DNA from: Hymenopus coronatus
Taxonomy: Eukaryota > Arthropoda > Insecta > Mantodea > Hymenopodidae
DNA: 64,000 bases
Direction: 5' to 3'
NCBI GenBank assembly: GCA_030762935.1
Contig: CM060900.1
Span: forward strand, 112,124,620-112,188,619
Position 1 is the first letter of the stretch, and every line of letters begins with the position of its first letter. A program made the position numbers and the translations under genes. Shown one piece after another: positions 57,845 to 64,000 of the stretch. Below the pieces are notes generated by a model that was given only the letters and a program-made list of their open reading frames with translations, ran no database searches and was not told the DNA's origin.

Positions 57845-58934
57845 ACTACATTGGAAATTAAAGCACTTCTATGGTGTTACAGTAATACCATTCTATTCTT
57901 CTGCGTTTGAAAAGAGTATGCATACTAGCAGATGATATCAGTTTGAAATAATAGATAGTTTCTGTGATTTAGCTTGAAAACAAAACAAAAGTGAATAAAA
58001 TGTAAAAACCATTTCTGAGGGGTAAAAAAAATAATATACGCATAGCATATATCTTTTTTGTTCACAATGTGTTATTATTATATATTAATAAAATCCACAC
58101 AATGATGTGTCTAAAACAATTTACTTCTCACAACTTTAATTTTTATTACTTTTGACTGTATTAATGCAACCAAATGCCGTCTAAAGTTCTTAGGTGTGCA
58201 AATTCAAAAACTGTTCCTAAGTTCGTTATCGGTTAGTCTTTCCCTATGCCGAGTTTTGAACATCTTCATGACATTATAATGTCTGTTCATGAAAAAAAGT
58301 GCTTTCAAATATTGTTATTAATTCCGAAGCATCATTTTTAACATTATTAAATTGCATGTCTTGGAGACCTTTCAAAAATGTTAGTACAGTGAGGAGTTAT
58401 TGAACTGTTCACACAGCCGACGAGCGCATCACAATGAGATAAGCTCTAACTGCAAACCTCCATCTGAAATTTCCTCAAGATTTGCTGACAGTGTGATAGA
58501 GAGGAATTTTATCGAGCAGGCGGACCAATAGCAAATTCTAACTGACAGTAAGGTACTTGCACTGGAGAGGCACTGTTTGTCTCCGCAGCACGCTATCGTG
58601 GCAGGACGCGAGCCATATCCACGTACAGGAGACCTTGAAATGCCAAATGTAATGAGCCTTTGTGTTCACTTACGTTCTGATGTATTTGATGTTCACAATA
58701 CAAATTCTGTTGCCGCTAGGAACTAGCCCATGTCAGCTACAAAGAGAATTTTGGAACCTAAACTATGTACAACTTCTCCACATAATCGTGCTGTGCTGGC
58801 AACTGCTCTAATGTGCACTCAAGTAGTATTGCTAAGCTCTTGAGCTACTATGACTTGTGAATCACGTCAGAACACAAACTGCGCACTACAACTGTCTAGA
58901 AGCACAGCTGGATACATATGGAATACAATGTATG
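57845..58934. other. No recognisable feature
   Basis: AT-rich, with a GC-richer patch at 58400-58620. No repeat shared elsewhere in the window. Confidence 0.35.
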
Positions 58935-59455
58935 TGACAGTTATTATTAGTATTATCCTCATTATGATTATTATATTGATTTTTATTATGTTTATTTTAT
59001 TAAGATTATTTTATTATTATGATTACTATTATTATTGTTACTATTATTTTCTTATGATGAATATTGTGATTAATTTATTATGATTGTGATTATTATTATC
59101 ATTATGAGGGTTATTATTATCATTATGAGGGTTATTATTATCATTATGAGGGTTATTATTATCATTATGAGGGTTATTATTATCATTATGAGGGTTATTA
59201 TTATCATTATGAGGGTTATTATTATCATTATGAGGGTTATTATTATCATTATGAGGGTTATTATTATCATTATGAGGGTTATTATTATCATTATGAAGGT
59301 TTTTATTTTGATGAACATTGCTATGATGATCATTATGATAATTATTATGGTTATTATGTTCATTGTGATTATTATGATCATTAATACCATTATTATGATC
59401 ATTATTAATATTATTATTTGTATTATTATTGTTATTATTACTATTATTAGTGGGG
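58935..59455. repeat. ATT-rich degenerate microsatellite region
   Basis: Built almost wholly of TTA/ATT triplets with ATG and ATC variants; it encloses a regular minisatellite. Ile/Met-rich frames on both strands are artefacts. Confidence 0.9.
59090..59299. repeat. 21-bp minisatellite, ten units
   Basis: Nine identical units of TTATTATTATCATTATGAGG plus G, and a tenth with GAAGG. Because 21 is a multiple of three, each strand reads as an endless heptapeptide repeat. Confidence 0.95.
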
Positions 59456-59914
59456 TTTAAGAGCGCTCAACTGCAAGGTTATTAGCACCCTTCCCCTAAG
59501 ACCGGGTTCGAAAATAATTCCTGTGTTGGTATATATTCAGAATACACCTCTTGTTGCCTGGATCTCTTCAGGGATTCACTTTTTTTTAAGAAACTATTTT
59601 GTGTATCACCGAACTATTTTATTTTCTCAAAAGAAAATCGCGCATCAAGAAACTAATTTCCAAATTTTATTCCTGATGGCGTGAAATACATCAAATCGCT
59701 CTATCCATTGCATAAATTGTTCATAATCTGCTTCAAGCGTTTTAATGTTTTAGCAAAGCTTAAGGGGACGCTTCTGTGAAATATAGAAAATCCGCAGTAT
59801 AGAAGATATATTATTGAAATCTATAAAAACTATTGTATATCTAGTTGTGTTTGTCATTATCAACATTTGAGTTTGCACGGTTATTTAAATAAAAAAGCTT
59901 TGCTTCCTTGAGCT
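59456..59914. other. No recognisable feature
   Basis: AT-rich sequence before a REP-A copy. Confidence 0.35.
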
Positions 59915-60775
59915 GAAATGTACATACAAGTACATAGTACCTAGAAAAGCTACTGTATTCCACCCAAAAAATAATTTCACATGAAATCTGTTTTGAGGTC
60001 CCCTGAGTCCAGAAAATCATTTCTAGGAAAATGTCCGTCAGTGTGTATGTGCCTGTTTGTGACTTTAGACAGCATAGCTCGAAAACAATAAGACCGCTAA
60101 ATACCAAACTTTGTATTTATGCTTAGTATCTTCCAAGAATGCAACATGAAGATTTTCAATAATATCCTCCACCCCAAACTAAACTTTACATAGATTTTTG
60201 TTGTTGAAATTTTTGTTTTTCTCGCAAATTGCTAAATACCCTATATTAAAGCTATTTACGTCCCAAACAAAATGCATATCTTTGATTTTCTTGGAATAGC
60301 TTCAGAAGTCCTTTTGTATGAACTTTTCTGAATTTTCTATAGCTGATAAACCATAAAAGATAGAAAAAACTTAAATTATAGAAATGTGGATCTCGTAAAA
60401 ACCCATAATTTATGTCATATACGTGTTTCTTGTAGAGTTGACTGTTTTCGATCTATTTCTTGTCATTGGTTTCAATTTTAACCTACGTCAACTCTTCTCA
60501 AACAAGAAGCCTTCTTCGTTTCGTCTCTCTTGCTTTACCTCTGGCTATGCAAAGCGAACCGAACTTCTATTGTTTTACATAGCGACTATTGATTTAGCAT
60601 TGAGCATTGTGTACTCCTTATTTCGGTTCTACTCACAAAGAAGCAAGTAATAAGACCAATTCTGCTAATGTTTTTCTCGATTACTATTATTATTATTATT
60701 ATTATACTTTGTAAGAATAGTTTATGTGCAAGCTAAAGAAAGAATGTGAATGAAATATATAAGAGTTTTAGTGTC
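59915..60775 (+). repeat. REP-A copy, near full length
   Basis: GTACATAGTACCTAGAAAAG start, TACTGTATTCCACCC, ACCAAACTTTGTATTTATGC, CAAGAATGCAACATGAAG and an AGCTAAAGAAAGAATGTGAA end. A TTA microsatellite (60682-60704) replaces the usual ATTAGCATG hairpin half. Confidence 0.75.
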
Positions 60776-61837
60776 TAAATTCACTATTTGGTTAAAAATA
60801 AGCTTTGTAATCCATTCCTAAGGATATTCATACAGAAAAGTATAGTTTTGCAGTAAATAAAATTACAAATTGAATTGTAATATTATGTTTTATTATATCA
60901 TCACAATTTTTGTAGAAAAATAAATGTTACATAGCTTATAGTGCTCTTATATTTTCAAAATGTAATAATATATTTATGAAACTTAGTGCAAAATTTCGAA
61001 AGTAATATGACAACTTCATTAATGCGTTTAGGCAGTGTAAAAATGTTTAAACAAGTTAATGAAAATTTGCATCTGTGAAACATTTTGAGTATGAAAAATG
61101 TTGGAAAATTGTTTTGCGAGAAAATAAGGTTTGAAGTTGAGAGTGCGTATTAATAAGAATGTGCCTGTCGAGCTATAGCTTCAACTAACTGGTAGTTAAA
61201 ATTCGTCAATTGGGATTAGGGATATATTTTCATAAAGTTTAGAGTTAATTTTGTGTTGTAATTAAACAAATATAATTGTTTAATTTTTCAGAATTTTGGT
61301 CAAATTTTACTATATCAGTTTAAGAGAGCCAAGGAATGCAAAAGTCACAAAATTACCAAGTTTTAAATCAGTGCATGCAACTACACCGCGGGTCTATACA
61401 CTTCACACAGTATAGTAACTTTTGTGTTCCACCATTTTAAAAGGCATGTTAATGTTTTAACGTTAGCATAAAGAATTTAAAGGATTACATCATACATTGT
61501 TGTATTTTAGTGCTACATGCATTTGTCATACATAAATCGCTCCTTGAGTATAAGTTGTAGACCAGTTGTGCCGAAAAATGTTAGGCATTTGCTCCATGTT
61601 CACTGCCCTATTCATTTCTTTTTACACTATACTGCTGGTTTGTTAAATAGCTATTTATGACACAAGTGCTAAAAATTTTGTTTTTTTATGTTGTGAGTAA
61701 GAAGGTTGCGAAACGAGGTCGTAGGCCGAGTTTCGTACTCCTGCGAACAATATTCATACATATTATAATTGTAAATAGACAGTTTTTCCTATTTCACGGA
61801 GTTCGTGCTTAATGGTCTGTGATATTCAGTTATTGCC
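60776..61837. other. No recognisable feature
   Basis: AT-rich. A small GC-richer patch near 61700 (GAGGTCGTAGGCCGAG) is unexplained. Confidence 0.35.
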
Positions 61838-61916
61838 TTGCTTAGCATCAGTGCTGACAACACGATGACTCTTACTCGTACAGAACGAAAACATTCTATA
61901 CAACGGAGGCAGAGTA

Positions 61917-62004
61917 GCAGTTGTAATTTTGCTCTCTCCGCTGCTCACAAAATTTCATCTGGTTCAGCAGATTCCATGTTCATGACATTGAAATCATCCG
62001 CCAT
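61917..62004 (-). pseudogene. Second Crypton-like N-terminal remnant
   Basis: From an ATG at 62004 the minus strand reads MADDFNVMNMESAEPDEIL, a TGA at 61945-61947, then AAERAKLQLLL. This parallels DYSYDSGKDSAEAEDILQ and AAER in the feature at 1-308. The stop and the absence of the basic block show that it is dead. A start codon near this point suggests that the true N-terminus of the family lies just before the acidic segment. Confidence 0.35.
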
Positions 62005-62010
62005 TTTCTG

Positions 62011-62799
62011 GATAGATGCGAGTTTTCAGAGTCATGGTCTACTTGAATGAGGCCGTGGATGCATAAACCAAAGTTTGCTACACTGGAGTGTTATAATTTT
62101 ATAACACTGAGTGACAGAATTTTCTACTTTTAATAGCACTGATATCAGGTAAAAGATCTACTTTTAGCATCAACTAAAAATTCTTTATAGAATAGTTTTG
62201 AATTCTTATGGAAAAGATGGAGGAAAATGAGAAAAATTAACATCTAATAATGTATGTAACATTTTTATATATATTATGTAAGAACTAATAACTAGTTCTC
62301 TTTCTAGCATAAAACAATAATAGTAATAATAAAAATAATAGTAATAGTAGATAAATAAAAGAAGGTACAAATGTGATAAATGGTGTTAAACTTCATAATG
62401 CTTTTTATTTGATATTGACTTTCTTTACTGGTCATAGCCAAGAATGAATATAGACTATTCGCTCTCCAGTTTCTACCCTGGAACACAGATAAGGTGGACT
62501 TTTCCGTCATCCTGGGTCATCATGGCGTCCGTAATATGTCAATATAATCCAGAGCAGCTAATTTTATATGTATCCTTTGAAACCAACTGTCCTCCCTAAT
62601 TAATACAGCTTTACAGAATGAGAGATAATGAAATTACACAGCAGTGCCCAAACAATTGAAAGAGTGCGCACTGGGTTGCACGGGAGAAACGGAGACGGAG
62701 GATTATGTACCTGTAATAATCTAATGTTGATTATACATTTAATGCGTTTACTGGCAGAATCCCCAATTCCCTCCGCGTTATTGTGTTGGCTGCAGAGTT
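62011..62799. other. No recognisable feature
   Basis: AT-rich with AATAAT-type simple sequence at 62320-62355. Confidence 0.35.
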
Positions 62800-62970
62800 T
62801 ACTTGTCTCTTTTTCTTTATGTCTCTCCTCCCTTTCTCCATCTCCTTCACAATCTAGCTATTCTCGTCCTCTCCACCTCCTCCTTTCTATCCCACTCCTC
62901 TCACTCTTTGGAAAAAGTTTGCCCCTGCGATTTTCTCTCTCTCCTCCTCCCTTAATCTCTCTCTTTCACT
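62800..62970. repeat. Polypyrimidine (C/T-rich) tract
   Basis: For about 160 bp the plus strand is mostly C and T with TCTCTC and CCTCC blocks. The frame at 62628-63038 crosses it and owes its length to this bias. Confidence 0.7.
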
Positions 62971-63084
62971 GTTTATACATCTATCATGTTATTTTATGGT
63001 ACGAAAACCAACAATACAACTGTTTTTTGGGAGGTTGATATAATATTAAAATAAAAAATAACAGATCAATGTTAACACATATAC

Positions 63085-63480
63085 AGGTTTACTTTCTCTA
63101 CTGCTTACCTATAGTAGTTAGAGGAGGTATGGTATTCCACTCAAAAAGTAATATCGAGATTTCATCGCAAATCCCTGTTTTGGTTTCTCCTAAATCCACC
63201 CTCCCGAAATTATTTTAGTGTGGGCGTGGGTGTAGATGTGGGCGTGCGTGACTGATCTTATGCATACCAAACTTGGTTATTGATTCCAACGTCATTCAAG
63301 TATACAACAGAAAATTTTCATGAAATTCCCTGAAACCCATCTACACCTTTCATGGAAACTGTTTCTTTATTTCTTATTTTACAAAAACCTGTCATGAATT
63401 CTATTAACCTTTAATCTGTTTGAAATATAATTGACATGGCAAATAAAAATATGTTTTGGATTGTCTGTGATGTCTGATAT
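63085..63480 (+). repeat. REP-A 5' half
   Basis: TTTACTTTCTCTACTGC start, GAGGAGGTATGGTATTCCAC, ATCGAGATTTCATCGCAAAT, ACCAAACTTGGTTATTGATT and CAACAGAAAATTTTCATG. The 3' half is absent. Confidence 0.7.
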
Positions 63481-64000
63481 TTAAATAGTTTTATAAATAG
63501 AATATCAACAAAATACACGTGATTTTATAAAATACTTCTGTTTTTAATTGAATTTTTCAATATTTTAGAAAAATCACTTCTGAAATATCTCCCATTCATT
63601 GTTTATGCCAAGAGTCATGCAAAGAGTTTGTAATATCAAATGAGCATATAAGAGTCCTGCTTTACCACTTTTATTCAATACCTGTGCTACTCCCTGTATT
63701 ACCGTGTCTGTTTTAAATAAATAATACGCAATTATTTTATTATAGTCATAAATACTGCCAAGACCCTCTCACAGAATATGCATCAACGTAAATTAAGAGC
63801 CAACAAGGCATTATAGCGAGCATGTTATTTTTCGGGTAAAATTTGCTGCTTACCACTTCGGCTATTAAATTGATATTGTTATAAATATATCAATATACAT
63901 TGTTTTATAACAATAATAAATCTTGAAGTAAACTCTGTAGTACCTTATGAGTCGTGAGTATTTTGCTGTTCTTTTGGCGCCCGCCCAAAGTAGAATAGTA
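63481..64000. other. No recognisable feature
   Basis: AT-rich sequence to the window end. Confidence 0.35.

Noticed and set aside
59070..59460. Ile/Met-rich frames of 110 and 126 codons on both strands
   Set aside because: They are readings of the 21-bp minisatellite and ATT simple sequence.
62628..63038. 136-codon Leu/Ser/Pro-rich frame
   Set aside because: Its length comes from a C/T-rich tract; no other coding sign.
1..64000. CRISPR array, bacterial operon, prophage or secondary-metabolite cluster
   Set aside because: No regularly spaced short repeats with unique spacers, no bacterial-type coding density and no such genes; the tandem array at 59 kb is a minisatellite without spacers.

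Overview
The window looks like nuclear DNA from an arthropod, most probably an insect with a large, repeat-rich genome. The evidence is an AT-rich background without long open frames, several families of tRNA-derived SINEs, a decayed mariner element with a TA target duplication, fold-back elements and abundant microsatellites. A cockroach, termite, stick insect or orthopteran is only a guess. No bacterial-style gene, rRNA or convincing intact tRNA gene was seen, and no complete protein-coding gene can be asserted.

The strongest coding signal is a split gene on the plus strand. A signal-peptide-like first exon (12108-12183) ends in GTGAGT. A 58-codon exon (14538-14711) lies between a long pyrimidine-rich acceptor and GTAAGT, and the splice phases match (1 to 1). 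Weaker phase-compatible exon candidates lie further right (19120-19188, 25635-25718, 38937-39011). Read together they would give a single-pass membrane protein, but this chain is a hypothesis and its family was not recognised.

Most of the rest is repeats, labelled here with working names. REP-A is an unclassified element of about 0.85 kb with more than a dozen copies, several in head-to-head or tail-to-tail pairs. One copy is split by a 1.33-kb dead mariner (23742-25070). REP-B occurs in tandem at 3.8-4.7 kb and again at 44 kb. SINE-P and SINE-T are tRNA-derived SINEs of about 0.4 kb; one SINE-T and one further SINE keep perfect 14-bp target duplications. MITE-G (two copies, 32405-32873 and 47119-47706) has long GGGT...ACCC inverted termini. 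A 474-bp fold-back element lies at 29259-29732.

From 46.5 to 54.5 kb there is a diverged tandem duplication of a unit of about 3.3 kb. The left copy carries MITE-G, and the right copy preserves the unoccupied site. Both copies share a small split open frame with conserved GT/AG positions; the substitution pattern does not prove that it is coding. Remnants of other elements are a LINE reverse-transcriptase tail (15055-15249), a LINE 3' end (40253-40560), a CGBP1/hAT-like zinc-finger fragment (36250-36486) and two related frames resembling the N-terminus of Crypton-type tyrosine recombinases, near the two ends of the window. Stretches with no recognisable content are listed as such.
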